DNA of 64,000 nucleotides from Symsagittifera roscoffensis (taxonomy: Eukaryota > Xenacoelomorpha > Acoela > Convolutidae). The stretch spans positions 85,896,890 through 85,960,889 of the forward strand of contig NC_087062.1 in NCBI RefSeq assembly GCF_963678635.1. The letters run 5' to 3'. The position numbers were made by a program, and so were the translations under genes. This document shows, in pieces, positions 11,395 to 22,048 of this stretch (position 1 is its first letter; every line of letters starts with the position of its first letter). The notes beneath the pieces were generated by a model. The model saw nothing but the letters and a program-made list of their open reading frames with translations. It searched no databases and was not told the origin of the DNA.

Positions 11395-12029
11395 GCCGAC
11401 AACTTGGATCCCTACACCGCTCAAATTCCCATCCAACCAACCTCAACACTCCCATCACAATAATCCCACTTTTTGCTTTCCCGCCACCCGATTTTCCAAC
11501 TATTAATATAACATCAAGCATGAATTCGGATACTAATTCAGAAGTTTCAGTTTTATACTCCATTTCACAACTTAATAACCCTAATATAGAAACCCCTGAC
11601 GAATTTGCAGACTCCGAACCATCTCCATCCAATAATTTTCAAACCAACTCCTCAGTTTTTTCAAAGCCCCCTTTTAAACCGATCCCACTAAATAATCCAC
11701 TCCCGTCCGTTTCTACTCCCTCTTATGCTTCACAAGTAACCCCAACCTATTCTCCATTTCATTCCGACCGATCATCTAATTCTCCCGATACTCCCCAATT
11801 CTCCCAAGAACTCGATAATTTTATCACTCTACAACAACAGCTAATACACCCTAACACTCTCACTATAAATCAAATTTCATCCACAATAGAATCCTCAAAC
11901 CCACCTACTCCTACACCCTCCTCAGCCTATACTGCATCGTTAGCACAATCATCCACATCCACCGAATCATCAAATAGCAATCACCGAGCTTATCGCACTT
12001 CAATTGTTTTGGCCACTGCTCCAAACTAA
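11391..12029 (+). CDS. Ser/Pro/Thr-rich ORF, 212 residues, overlapping the env stop
   Basis: The start codon overlaps the env stop as ATGA (ATG 11391-11393, TGA 11392-11394). It is the last ORF of the element. The protein is low in charge and very rich in Ser, Pro, Thr and Asn, with no Cys, no obvious membrane segment and no domain I know. The overlap could allow re-initiation after env. Alternatively the ORF may be a frame-shifted extension of the env tail, which is also Pro/Asn-rich. The ORF is much longer than chance would give in AT-rich DNA, which supports it being coding. It resembles in style the Ser/Pro-rich ORF before env. Confidence 0.5.
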   Translation: MSRQLGSLHRSNSHPTNLNTPITIIPLFAFPPPDFPTINITSSMNSDTNSEVSVLYSISQLNNPNIETPDEFADSEPSPSNNFQTNSSVFSKPPFKPIPLNNPLPSVSTPSYASQVTPTYSPFHSDRSSNSPDTPQFSQELDNFITLQQQLIHPNTLTINQISSTIESSNPPTPTPSSAYTASLAQSSTSTESSNSNHRAYRTSIVLATAPN

Positions 12030-12120
12030 AAACATCATTTGCATACTAGCAAAATTACTAACAAATTCAGACATAATACGCGACATCTTTACCCACGGCT
12101 TTTTCCCAGACGATTAACAG

Positions 12121-12197
12121 GTAAGTATAATTTACAAATATTCTTAACTAATAAATTTAAATTAATACTAACCATTCTTTACTCATGTTTCTTTTAG
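12121..12197 (+). other. Candidate 77-nt GT-AG intron after the last retroelement ORF
   Basis: A strong donor (CAG then GTAAGTAT at 12121), a perfect TACTAAC branch motif at 12166-12172 and a pyrimidine-rich acceptor ending TTTTAG at 12197 are all present. Intron length and elements are consistent. There is no long ORF across it, so it would sit in a 3' untranslated region or link env-side exons. Not supported by transcript data. Confidence 0.5.
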
Positions 12198-12468
12198 ATT
12201 TTTAGTCTTCATACCACGATCATCTGCAAAAAACAGAAAAGAAAAATAAAAAATAAAAACTTGTTAAAATTATTCTAAACTTCATTAATATTTTCCACAA
12301 GATAATCTGATAAAATTTATACCAAATGTAGTAAATTAATTTATAAATTATTCCCCCAGAAAGCAGTAAATTTAAATAGAATGAAAATTTATAACTTTAA
12401 ATTTCCCCCAAAAAAACTAGCAGTAAAATTGAAATTCTATGTAATAAATTGATAAAATGAAAATGCAG

Positions 12469-12503
12469 TACTAACCTTTTGATATTTTCATTCATTCGCA
12501 CAG
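12469..12503 (+). other. Second TACTAAC branch motif and acceptor
   Basis: TACTAAC at 12469-12475 is followed by a T-rich stretch and an acceptor CACAG at 12499-12503. It could be an alternative acceptor for the donor at 12121, or belong to a second intron whose donor is not clear. Confidence 0.35.
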
Positions 12504-12975
12504 GAAATTTCTCCAAACTCGCACAGCTCGCCCACGAAGAATTGTTTAAATAATGAATTTCAATTTCAAGTTTTCACACTCAACAACTCTAACACACGAT
12601 AACAAGTTTCAAACTTTCCTTTAACCCGGTTGGAAAGGAATTATATACTAAACCAAACTAACCAACGCAGCTTACTAAACACCACAAATCATAAAATAAC
12701 AGCAAGACTAAGTAAAGAAAACCAACGGTACCCAAACCGGATTAACCCAGTTTAAAACAGGATAATTTATTCATTTGAAGACTATTATAAAGTCTAAGAA
12801 AGAAATAATAACACACAAAAAAGTCAAAAGACAAACCCATAACAAAAACAATTTGATTTTTGAAAAAAGGACACAACCAAAGGAACATAAGAAAGACCAA
12901 CACAAACCCAACATAAAACGTTATCACATAACAGGACTTCTCAAAGAAACCGCACGAAATCATACTCCCACTCCT

Positions 12976-13050
12976 GGCCTAACCCACCAGAGAGGACGTC
13001 CTGAGCATGCTCTATAGCCGGCCTAACCCACCGCGCTACATCCACGCTTT
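12976..13050 (-). repeat. tRNA-like (box A-like) segment with a 13-bp direct repeat
   Basis: GGCCTAACCCACC occurs at 12976-12988 and again at 13020-13032. Read on the minus strand, TAGCGCGGTGGGTTAGGCC looks like the D-arm and box A of a tRNA or tRNA-derived SINE. No clear box B was found at the expected distance, so it is not called as a tRNA gene. Confidence 0.3.
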
Positions 13051-13843
13051 GTGACCACACTTCTTTTTTTAATAAGAGGTACTCAAGGGTGAGTAACTCT
13101 TCAAAAAAACCGAACTAAAACAAAAATGCTTTTGTGAAAACAACTAACTAAATTCATGAATAAAAAACCGAACTAATAAAATTTTATAAAATGTAAATCA
13201 TACCTTGCAGTATATAGATCAACACACAACAACAAAGACAAACATCCAAAGACAAAACGATCCCATCACACTCGAACAAGAATGGCTAACCACAACCGAT
13301 ATGCCGTCCACAATCACAACTCAAAGGATTTAGAGTACGACTTGACTTCGCAGAAAAGGACTTCATTGAACTAGACCAATGACCACCTCGATATTCAAGT
13401 ATACGTACAGATCCGAGTTACAAGGCATCCCCTCCACGCACAATCTCCACGCCATTCCCAGACCAGGTTGAACAAAAAACAAGTTCTCTACATAATACAG
13501 AAAAACCCGTCACAGCAAACCATTTTGAAATCAGATTGATTTCGTTGGGAAACACAGTCGTTGTCACAAGAAGACACAACGATTGATGCCCCTAACTCCA
13601 GCGTCCTGGAACTTCTCTAACAAGAGGAACCGGACAAGAATACGATGTTCGCCAAATACCAACGTTCATCATCCATCCTTTGAATTGCAGAAAGGTAATT
13701 CTAAAAAACTCTGTAAAACCCGGATGGGTGGAACCTGATCTAAACTACATTTTATGATTGGATAAATTAGTTATTTTACCACTGTAAAGTATTTAATATT
13801 AACCAATCATGATCCATCTAACTAACAACCCACTTATTTGTAA

Positions 13844-13871
13844 GTGCTGAAATTACTTGTAATTTCAGCAC
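13844..13871. repeat. Perfect 28-bp hairpin (13-bp arms, 2-nt loop)
   Basis: The arms are GTGCTGAAATTAC and its exact complement, separated by TT. It lies in the unresolved 3' region of the retroelement. In RNA it would form a very stable stem. Its role is unknown. Confidence 0.8.
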
Positions 13872-14640
13872 CAGAGAGATTTGAATTTAACTTAGAAATT
13901 AGTTGTCTCTCCAAGAGAACTTCAGCAGCCGCAACAAACCAGTATACCCTAGATCTATTGAGCCTAGCAGAGACTAGTTAAACACCCTGAGACTAGAAAG
14001 TATAAGAGTAAGATTAGGATCGGTATTAGACTAAGAAGTTGCACGAATCTATCCGGCCGAAAACAAGATAGCGTGACGAGCAGACGGTGTACCCTATCCG
14101 AAATTACTCTATGAGTTAACCACATCGGTCATAACTCAAAGTGCTCCAACTGAGTCTTTCTTTCCGACCGAACGGTTGTTACGTGTAGATCCCCGCACTT
14201 GCGTCATTATAAAATTTAAAATTTATTGTTCAGAAGGTATAATGCCGTCAAGTCCTTTTTCGTCTCAAGGTCAACAAGACATTATACGAAATCATCAGTT
14301 CGGTGCCTGATACGGATGCGGTTCTCTAATTAGACTTCAATACAATTGAGTTGGGTAACTCAAGCTCTCTCACAAAAAGGTGGGCGGATATCGTGAAACA
14401 GGAGGAAAATAGAAAGGCATTGCACCTCCGTAAATAGCGTCAACTCCGGTATCGAGTATCATCAACATATCTGCTGCATTCATTGCAACTTGCAGCATTA
14501 TTGAAAATGTATCCGATTCGGGATCTGCTTGATTATTACATGCAGAAGAATCGACAGAAACCGTAGCTCTACAGGGGCGTATATCTCGGAAGGGTCAAAT
14601 TAACTCACTACCGCATATTGTATTAACTACAAACATCATA

Positions 14641-14975
14641 CACAGTAAACCTTGAATTGCAGAAGGGATTACACTCGTCTTCAGTCTTACTACCAATGAC
14701 GGTTGTCAAAAACTTTAAGTATGGAAAAGCTCAGAGCCTCGCATTTACTCCAAATTTGAAATCTAAAGTTTGGTATCATAATGAGCTGTTGTTCCTCAAA
14801 TTACTTGGGTACATGAAGCCAGAAATTGGCGCAGTAGCCAATTTACGCTTCCTTCATCGTAAATTGGCTATTACACGTACTTCATCGTAAATTGGCTAAT
14901 CAAAATCTGGAGCAAGTAGATGAAAAAAAAACAGAAATCAACATGAAGCCTTGGTGGCGCCTCTCTGCGTAGAGC
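14641..14975. other. Short stretch with a near-palindrome; no gene accepted
   Basis: An inverted repeat AGCCAATTTACG / CGTAAATTGGCT lies at about 14,836-14,869, and its right arm is repeated once more about 20 bases later. A 77-codon ORF on the + strand shows no domain and is not accepted. Confidence 0.4.
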
Positions 14976-15920
14976 TACCCGCATCCAGTTTTAGGCTAAA
15001 TAATCGACTATAACGGATTACTATGATGATTTTTTGACAATTATAATTCATTTCATAGGATGTACAATTGATTATATTCGTGATATTTTCCAAGAGGTTA
15101 CCATCTTTTATAATCGGTTATAATTGATTATAGTTCTTACAAAAAACCATTAGAAACAATTATAATCGATTATAATCTCTTATTTTGCCAAAATTTTGTC
15201 AATTCAAAACTATATTTGAATTATATCTTATGGGTTATTATTTTTGTGTGAAATAGAAAATCTCTCAAAAAGAGATCTCTTGAACACTTTGGTTCATCTG
15301 GACACAGTTTTTTACCTCGAAACAAAAGTTTCACAAAGATCCTTTCATATTAGTGGAAAGATTTCCGCGGTAGATGAAAAATAAATCTTCCAAATCAATC
15401 ATGAAACTAAACCAATTTAATGATGTTTTGGTGGTTAAAAAGCTTAAAATATGCATCACAAAACAACTCTAATGGGGGAAGAATTGAAAAAAAAAACTTA
15501 TAAGTTTGAGTTGATTGGAAAACTTTAAAAACACATTTTTCTCATTTTTCATAGGAACCAACGTCTACAAAAAGCATAAAATATAAGCAATTTAGATGCA
15601 ACTCGAAAACAAAATGGACAAACAAAAGGAATTATAATCAATTATAATCGATTATAATGGATTTTTCTGCAAAACCAATGAATTAGAAATTTGAATAAAA
15701 ATAATGGATTATAATCCATTATAATTGATTATAATTGTATCGAAAAATGGACGGAAAAAAATCGATTATAATGAATTATAATTAATTATAATTTGAACTT
15801 AAAAAGAGAGATTATAATCAGTTATTAATTGATTAAAATCGATTGTTTCTCAATTTTAGTAAGATTGGTATTAAAATCGTAATACAATCGATTATTAACG
15901 CTTGAAACTGGATGCGGGTA
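14976..15920. mobile_element. Non-autonomous terminal-inverted-repeat element, 945 bp
   Basis: The left end TACCCGCATCCAGTTT is mirrored by AAACTGGATGCGGGTA at the right end. The match extends with mismatches over about 40 bp, including an inner AATAATCGA patch on both sides. No ORF of transposase size is present. The interior carries many copies of a palindromic motif of the type ATTATAATCGATTATAAT and close variants (around 15,110, 15,165, 15,640, 15,700, 15,765, 15,815). No clear target duplication was seen. It is best read as a MITE or a deletion derivative of a DNA transposon; the superfamily is not recognised. Confidence 0.75.
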
Positions 15921-16370
15921 CCAACTACATCCAAAGAAAATTAAATCTTGAAAGCCGATGCCATAGAGAAAGATAACGAAATTTAAGAAAAAAGAAACTG
16001 AAATTAGGCGCGTCACCGTTTAAAAAGTGTAATTGTGGAGCTCGAAAAAGTGATACTAGTAACAACCGCTTGCGCTTGGAGCGTAATAGTCCGAGGAATC
16101 AACTAATGGACGCTACATCTACAAAATGTACGGCGCAAAATCGCTATTTGAAAAAAATATCTGAAGCCGTGCAACATTCTCTGGTGAGGTAGAAACCGGC
16201 AGGCAACAAACGGAAAAAATTAACGCCTTGCTCAGATACTAGCGACTCTAAATGAGACAACCGACGCTGAGTTTGAGACAGCGTTCTTGTAATTACTAAA
16301 ATGCTCGGTGCACTTTTATGTTTTTCCGTAATTTCATCAAAATGTTCCTGGCTTTTGAGCCGTCTTTATT
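15921..16370. other. Intergenic, nothing recognised
   Basis: No ORF, RNA gene or repeat recognised between the TIR element and the first family A repeat. Confidence 0.5.
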
Positions 16371-16895
16371 GTTCCGACTTTCGATACGAAAGTAACGGAA
16401 TACTTGTGCTCGGGGTGGGTTTTTTTTTCTTCAGACAAATTTTGACTTTTTAATTAGCCATTGTTGACGGAATTTTTATATCATTCAAAAGGTATTGTTG
16501 ACCTGAGCTTAAATTTGAAAAGATATTTCACCTGTGATCATTTTTCGTAAAGTTATGGGGGTTTAAAGATTTCCATTTTGGCCAATTTGGGACAATTAAC
16601 GCTCGATATAATTCACGCTATTAGTGCGTAAGCTGAGTTTTGATCCATCTTAGAAATTGTTCAAAATTGGTTGAAAGAAGCTTATTTGTCATAATTGATT
16701 TGTTACAAGGATCGAAATCTATTCTTTTGTACTTAGTATGGCGTGTGGGGGGATGATTTTCATTAAAAATTTCAAATTTTAGAAAAAAAATTTTTTCATT
16801 TATTTTGATACATTTAATTTTTTGATATTATTACTGCTCCATAAAACCTTAAAAGGCAGTCGAAACATTCAGGTCTTCGCCCTGGTACGAGCAGT
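16371..16895 (-). mobile_element. Family A repeat (Helentron/HINE-like candidate), minus
   Basis: Begins GTTCCGACTTTCGATACGAAAG (left subterminal repeat merging into a small hairpin). Ends with the mirrored repeat (one mismatch, GTCGAAAC) and a hairpin-like CAGGTCTTCGCCCTG, then ACGAGCAGTCTTT. Length and inner landmarks (the CGTGTGGGG block, the ACTGCTCCATAAA block) match the other copies. No coding capacity. Confidence 0.8.
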
Positions 16896-17881
16896 CTTTC
16901 AATTTCCAAAAAGATGGCAGGTTGTAACAATTTACATCGGTGGGGTTTTTCAATTTACTTTACAGAATTCATTCCTTGTTAACATCTTCTTGTTTTCCAC
17001 AAAAAGTTTAATAATCTGAATCCAGATAATGTGAGTGAATCATTTTAAAACAAGTTTTTTTTTCTTGTAACAAGTTTATAATCGAACCCACAAGAAACAT
17101 TTTATAAGGTACTGGGTAGTATGCTACAAACTTAGAGGGACCCCCTGATAATATTTCTTTGCGCTGAGCAACATTACTCAACTATTTGTAGATGACGAAT
17201 AAACAAATGATGATTAATTATTAAACAATCTTTTAAAAGAAAATTGTAAAAAAAAACAATTCATAGGTTGTATTTTTAAAACAAATCGATATAAAAACCG
17301 CTTAAATTCCTAGTGAGGTTTTGGTTAATCGATTTGAGTTAAGTTCAAGTCGTTTTAAAATCGATGTAAAACGTTAAGAAACCTTGTTACGTCAGTGCAA
17401 GTATCTAACAATGCATAAACTCTCCTTTTGAAGTTTCGTTATTTGCCATTTTAAAATCATTCCATTAATATTTTTAGTTACTTCGGTTTAAAATTGATAA
17501 TTTAAAAAATAAAAGCAAGCAAAACTATGAGTTTTAGCGCATTTGTTGAGCTACACCCGAAAACTGTTTTTCTGAGAAATCAAAGTTTTTGTGTTTTTTT
17601 ATTCACCAAATTTAATACACTAATATGAAAAAATTACATGTTTCTGCTGTTGTGTGTAATTACCATGAACAAAACTGATCTCAAAATATATTTTATAATT
17701 TAGAGTGAGATAGAGCGCTGACAAGGCTTTAAAAAGTGTTGTGTAAAAGGCTCTTAAGTATTGGTGCATTAAGGCAATGAAAAGTATTGGTGCATTAAGG
17801 CAATGAAAATAGCTGCAAACTAGTTAAACTGAACTTTTAGAGGTAGATACAATTTAATAGCGTATGAAATTAAAAGTTATT
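16896..17881. other. Intergenic, with a 26-bp tandem duplication
   Basis: Nothing gene-like. A unit containing TATTGGTGCATTAAGGCAAT is repeated twice in tandem at about 17,757-17,808. Confidence 0.6.
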
Positions 17882-18268
17882 TTAAAAGTCAGTAGAGCAG
17901 TGGGACATTTTTTCCGGGTGGGGACGAATCACTGACATCGTGCGAGCTAATTGTGTTGAAGAGCAAGGGTAGCCTCCATGGCTTTGCAAAGTAGACGTGT
18001 CCAAAAATGCACCGATGTCGCCTGCCGTTGGCATTAAGTGGGTAGCTGTAGCACTTTGAAATGTTGCCGGTGTCCTGAGACTGATTCCTTTCGCGAATGA
18101 CCCGAATGTCGCGTGGACTCCTTTGGCTGAAGGTGTGAGTTCGGGTGTGGTATCACGTGACACAACCATGAGGGCTGAGGTGGAAGGGGAGGAGCAAGGG
18201 TGTTTATGGTCCTGTTTCTGTAAATGTCGTTTCAAGTTAACAAGCTGTCCGAAGGGTTTGCTGCACAA
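17882..18268 (-). CDS. Last exon of a C2H2 zinc-finger protein gene (partial)
   Basis: The exon follows an acceptor (CTTCATGTTCAG) and opens in the middle of a zinc finger. The second zinc Cys, then PFGQLVNLKRHLQKQDH, gives the Cys-x12-His-x5-His half of a finger. The first Cys would be on the preceding exon. About 110 residues rich in Ser, Thr, Pro and His follow to the stop, with no second finger. Such proteins bind DNA or RNA through their fingers. The upstream exon was not placed with confidence. A donor-like GGTAAG at about 18,823-18,832 (minus) after Cys-rich codons is one candidate. Confidence 0.6.
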   Translation of the reverse strand: MCSKPFGQLVNLKRHLQKQDHKHPCSSPSTSALMVVSRDTTPELTPSAKGVHATFGSFAKGISLRTPATFQSATATHLMPTAGDIGAFLDTSTLQSHGGYPCSSTQLARTMSVIRPHPEKMSHCSTDF

Positions 18269-20010
18269 CTGAACATGAAGACATTTTATTATTCAAAAAT
18301 AAAATTGCATTTTAATTCAAAAAGTGCCTTTTTTTGAGTTTAAGAAGCCCGTAATGCGGTTACTGCAACACATCACTATTCAATTCACTTTTTTCAATTC
18401 TGTCTGATTGTTCTCGTAGAAGTTGGAGAGAGTTATGAATACTTTATTCCCCGGTGTCAAATTGCCTTTTTGCTCAATATCAAAAGAGATTAATGAAAGA
18501 AAAGTTTCTTCATTAATAATGATTGGATGATGGTTAAAGGTTAGTAGTGGTTGATAGCCAAATAGCCAGAGGTGTGGGCTGAAACTAAAATTTGATCAAA
18601 GCAGTTCACATTCAATCTTCAGGTAATGTTAACGGCAATAAATATTGATAACTAAAGTCAGCAATGATTGCTTAGCCGATGAACGCCCAATGATTTAAAC
18701 AATAACACCAGATGCCTTGTTTGTTAGAATTAATGGACTCGGTAGCCCAAACCATTACATCATTTTTTCGGGTAAAGTGTGGTTCCCTTTATTTGGTTTG
18801 AAATTCTATTTTAGGCACTTACCTTTTGATGGCATGTGGGTAGGCATTGTAAATTTACGTTGTATGTGGTGAACTTACGGACACTTACAGAATTGAACCG
18901 AAATTATCGAATCACAGACATGTCTAAAGAAATTCAGGAGGCAATGGACAACATTCTACTAGAATTTACTGGAAGATTTTGTTTTCTGAATCAAATGGCT
19001 CCATATTAGAACACAACAAAAAAAAAACAGAAGAAATAAGAAAAAAAAACTACAGGATAAAACCTATACTTTAAAAAGGGCCAGTCCAAAATCGATGACG
19101 AACCTGAAATGACCAGGATTTGAGATAGATGTAGAAAAATTTCGTCCAAAATATTTAAATTTGGAATCAGTTTTGAGTAAAACGCCGCTAAAAACTCTGA
19201 AAGATTTCAGATCTTCAATGGGAGTCCTGATTTTTTATCGAGGTTAGAAAAACCATTGAGACCTTTGCTGAAAACCAGCAACAAACAATCGTTTATCTGA
19301 ACTGGCATTCATAAAAAAGAATTTAACGAAATTCCAGACCTAATCGGTGACATCACGGAAACGTTTCGTTACGACTCGTCAAAATTATTGAGATTAATTT
19401 AGGACGCCAGTCGGGACTTGTAGCCGCCTTGGAACAAAACGTAGAGCCAGAAATTTGGGCCCCAGTTTTTGTTCACATCTAGGATCATAATTCAAGCGGA
19501 AGAGAAATATTCTATCAAAGTTAGCTGTAGTTTGGTTATGTGACTAATTTAAAATTTTGTTGGGGATCCAAAATTACAATCTCATGGACCTAAAATAGTG
19601 GTTTCAGTCCTCACAAAGAACAGTGGCAATCGCGTTTCACAAATTGGGCAGACCGGTATACGATTTTGACAACAAAGAAAAATTTGAGTCAGCCTTTTGA
19701 ATTTGGTTGAGCGCGTCGCTCAATGCAATCGAGTCATCAGTAAATGAGATTCAAAAGATCCAATTCAAATATCAACCAATTAGATTCGAGTAAAAATTAC
19801 GAGTAGAAATTGCAAGTGGACCATGTATTTAAAGTTAGCCAATCAAAAAGCAGTACATACTAAGACAAGCTACATTGTACTTAACCTCCTGTAAAGTGGG
19901 CAGAATCTCTTCAAATTTTGAAAGTAGCTTCGACAAAATTATCAATCTCCTCGTCTCTCAAATGTCTAGTAGCGCATCTATCTCACCATCAATTTATGTA
20001 CAAATAGAAC
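18269..20010. other. Intergenic or intronic, nothing recognised
   Basis: No domain, RNA gene or repeat accepted. It may contain upstream exons of the zinc-finger gene to its left. Confidence 0.4.
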
Positions 20011-20553
20011 AAGACTGCTCGTATCAGGGCGAAGCCCTGAATGTTCCGACTGCCTTTTAAGGTTTATGGAGCAGTAATAACTTTAAAAAATTAAATGAAC
20101 TAAAATAAAATGAAATTTTTTTTTTCTAAAATTTGAAATTTTTTCAATGAAAAACATCCCCCCACACGCCATATAAAGTACTTAAGGATAGATTTCGTTC
20201 CTTGTAACAAATCAATTATGGCAAATAAGCTTCGTTCAACCAAGTTGGAACGATTTCTAAGACGGATTAAATCTCCGCTTACGCGTTAATAGCTCGAATT
20301 ATATCGCGCGTTAATTGTCCCAAATTGGTCAAAATGGCCAAAATGGCAACCTGTAAACCCTCATAACTTTACGAAAAATGATGACAGGTGAAATATCTTT
20401 TCAAATTTAAGCTCAAGACAACAATACCTTTTGAATGATATAAAAAAATTCCGTGAAAAATGGCTAGTTAAAAAGTCAAAATTTGTCTGAAGAAAAAAAA
20501 ACCAACCCCGAGCACAAATATTCCGTTACTTTCGTATCGAAAGTCGGAACAAC
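20011..20553 (+). mobile_element. Family A repeat, first of a head-to-tail array
   Basis: Starts AAGACTGCTCGTATCAGGG, with hairpin CAGGGCGAAGCCCTG and GTTCCGACTGCC close to the left end. Ends CTTTCGTATCGAAAGTCGGAAC. Joined directly to the next copy. Confidence 0.85.
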
Positions 20554-21088
20554 AGGACTGCTCGTATCAGGGCGAAGCCCTGAATGTTCCGACTGCCTTT
20601 TAATGTTTAAGGAGCAGTAATAACCAATAAAAATAAAATGTAATAAAAATGAAATTATTTTTTCTAAAATTTGAAATTTTTATGAAAATCATCACCCCAC
20701 ACGCCATATAAAGTACAAAAGGACAGATTTCGCTCCTTGTATCAAGTCAATTATGGCAAATAAGCTTCTTTCAACTAATTTGGAACGATTTCTAAGACGG
20801 ATTAATTCTCCGCTTACGCGTTAATAGCGCGAATTAGATCGCGCGTTAATTGTCCCAAATTGGTCAAAATGGCCAAAATGGCAACCTTTAAACCCTCATA
20901 ACTTTACGAAAAATGATGACAGGTGAAATATCTTTTCAAATTTAAGCTCAAGACAACAATACCTTTTGAATGATATAAAAAAATTCCGTGAAAAATGGCT
21001 AGTTAAAAAGTCAAAATTTGTCTGAAGAAAAAAAAACCAACCCCGAGCACAAATATTCCGTTACTTTCGTATCGAAAGTCGGAACAAC
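20554..21088 (+). mobile_element. Family A repeat, second of the array (535-bp unit)
   Basis: Both junctions (near 20,553 and 21,088) read GTCGGAACAACAGGACTGC, so the unit repeats exactly every 535 bp. Highly similar to its neighbours over its full length. Confidence 0.85.
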
Positions 21089-21613
21089 AGGACTGCTCGT
21101 ATCAGGGCGAAGCCCTGAATGTTCCGACTGCCTTTTAATGTTTAAGGAGCAGTAATAACCAATAAAAATAAAATGTAATAAAAATGAAATTTTTTTTTCT
21201 AAAATTTGAAACTTTTATGAAAATCATCCCCCCACACGCCATATAAAGTACAAAAGGACAGATTTCGCTCCTTGTATCAAGTCAATTATGGCAAATAAGC
21301 TTCTTTCAACCAATTTGGAACGATTTCTAAGACGGATTAAATCTCCGCTTACGCGTTAATAGCGCGAATTAGATCGCGCGTTAATTGTCCCAAATTGGCC
21401 AAAATGGCAACCTTTAAATCCCCATAACTTCACGAAAAATGATCACAGGTGAAATATCTTTTCAAATTTAAGCTCAAGACAACAATAGCTTTCGAATGAT
21501 ATAAGAAAATTCCGTCAAAAATGGCTAGTTAAAAAGTCGAAATTTGTCTGAAGAAAAAAAAAACCCACCCGAGCACAAATATTCCGTTACTTTCGTATCG
21601 AAAGTGGGAACAA
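21089..21613 (+). mobile_element. Family A repeat, third of the array
   Basis: Same structure as the two preceding units but ending GTGGGAACAA (one change in the subterminal repeat). It is more diverged, with a missing piece near 21,395. Confidence 0.85.
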
Positions 21614-21801
21614 CAACTACCTTTGATTCAGCCGTTAACCGTAACGCCGCCACTCAATTGAAGATATCGGAAAATTGTATGGAGGAGGGCAAAACTGACA
21701 ACAGTAGTCAACTTGAAAAAAATGACGGTAAAAAATGGATAAATTCAGTTTTAGGAGCTCGCCAAGAAAATCAAGGATCAGCGGTGTCTCAAGCCAAGTG
21801 A
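21544..21801 (+). other. Short ORF running out of the family A array (85 codons)
   Basis: The first 20 or so residues ([20 protein letters not shown]) are simply the right end of family A in translation. The remaining 60 residues are charged and plausible as protein but have no recognised domain. A similar read-out occurs in the zinc-finger region near 26.85 kb. Coding status is doubtful. Confidence 0.25.
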
Positions 21802-22048
21802 TTAGGAGGGCCACGAGAGTTACACAGATTTGGACAGATTTGGAGTTACAAGTCTTTCAATTTTACTGGTTGCAGGTTTACTTAGAGAGGTAACAACGAA
21901 CGAGTCTCTGTTGGAGTCATTAAGTTAATGCATTTTAACCAAATACAGGAAGTTCATGCAAGTAGGGAACTATTTTAATGCCTTTTTGGAAGGATGCCGT
22001 TGTTTTTAACGACTGTGTAATCAGTGATATTCGAGTTGCATTTCCAAT

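Larger units (their letters stand above)
1..12029 (+). mobile_element. Env-bearing Ty3/gypsy-like LTR retroelement, decayed copy (5' LTR outside window)
   Basis: Seen: in order on one strand a gag with a CCHC knuckle, an aspartic protease (LIDSGAES), reverse transcriptase (YLDD), RNase H, an integrase with a GPY-type C-terminal module, and a long env-like ORF. Several ORFs of unknown family sit before and after env. The RT-RNase H-integrase order is that of Ty3/gypsy elements and retroviruses. The + strand is strikingly rich in A and C and poor in G and T through the coding part, unlike the DNA after about 13.3 kb. The window opens just before gag, so the 5' LTR and primer-binding site are missing. 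The right end given here is only the last coding base. The true 3' LTR must lie further right but no pair is available to define it. Stops and frame changes in gag, pol and env make this copy non-functional as read. Confidence 0.93.
12504..14640 (+). other. 3' region of the retroelement and flank; LTR not resolved
   Basis: No convincing ORF. A/C-rich element composition fades near 13.2-13.3 kb and more balanced sequence follows. A purine-rich run at about 14,399-14,418 could be a polypurine tract, but others exist (about 12,857-12,897). Without the 5' LTR for comparison neither can be accepted. A tRNA-like segment and a perfect hairpin inside this stretch are listed separately. Confidence 0.4.

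Noticed and set aside
12976-13050. Functional tRNA gene
   Set aside because: A box A-like segment only; no box B and no full cloverleaf could be drawn.
14399-14430. Polypurine tract and start of the 3' LTR
   Set aside because: A purine run is followed by TG, but no 5' LTR is in view for comparison and there are several equal candidates.
14657-14890. 77-codon + strand ORF
   Set aside because: No domain, and it ends inside a short inverted repeat; likely chance.
18823-18900. Upstream exon of the 17.9-kb zinc-finger gene
   Set aside because: A donor and a Cys-rich frame exist, but the frame closes quickly and the finger spacing (Cys-x4-Cys) is unusual, so it was left as a candidate only.
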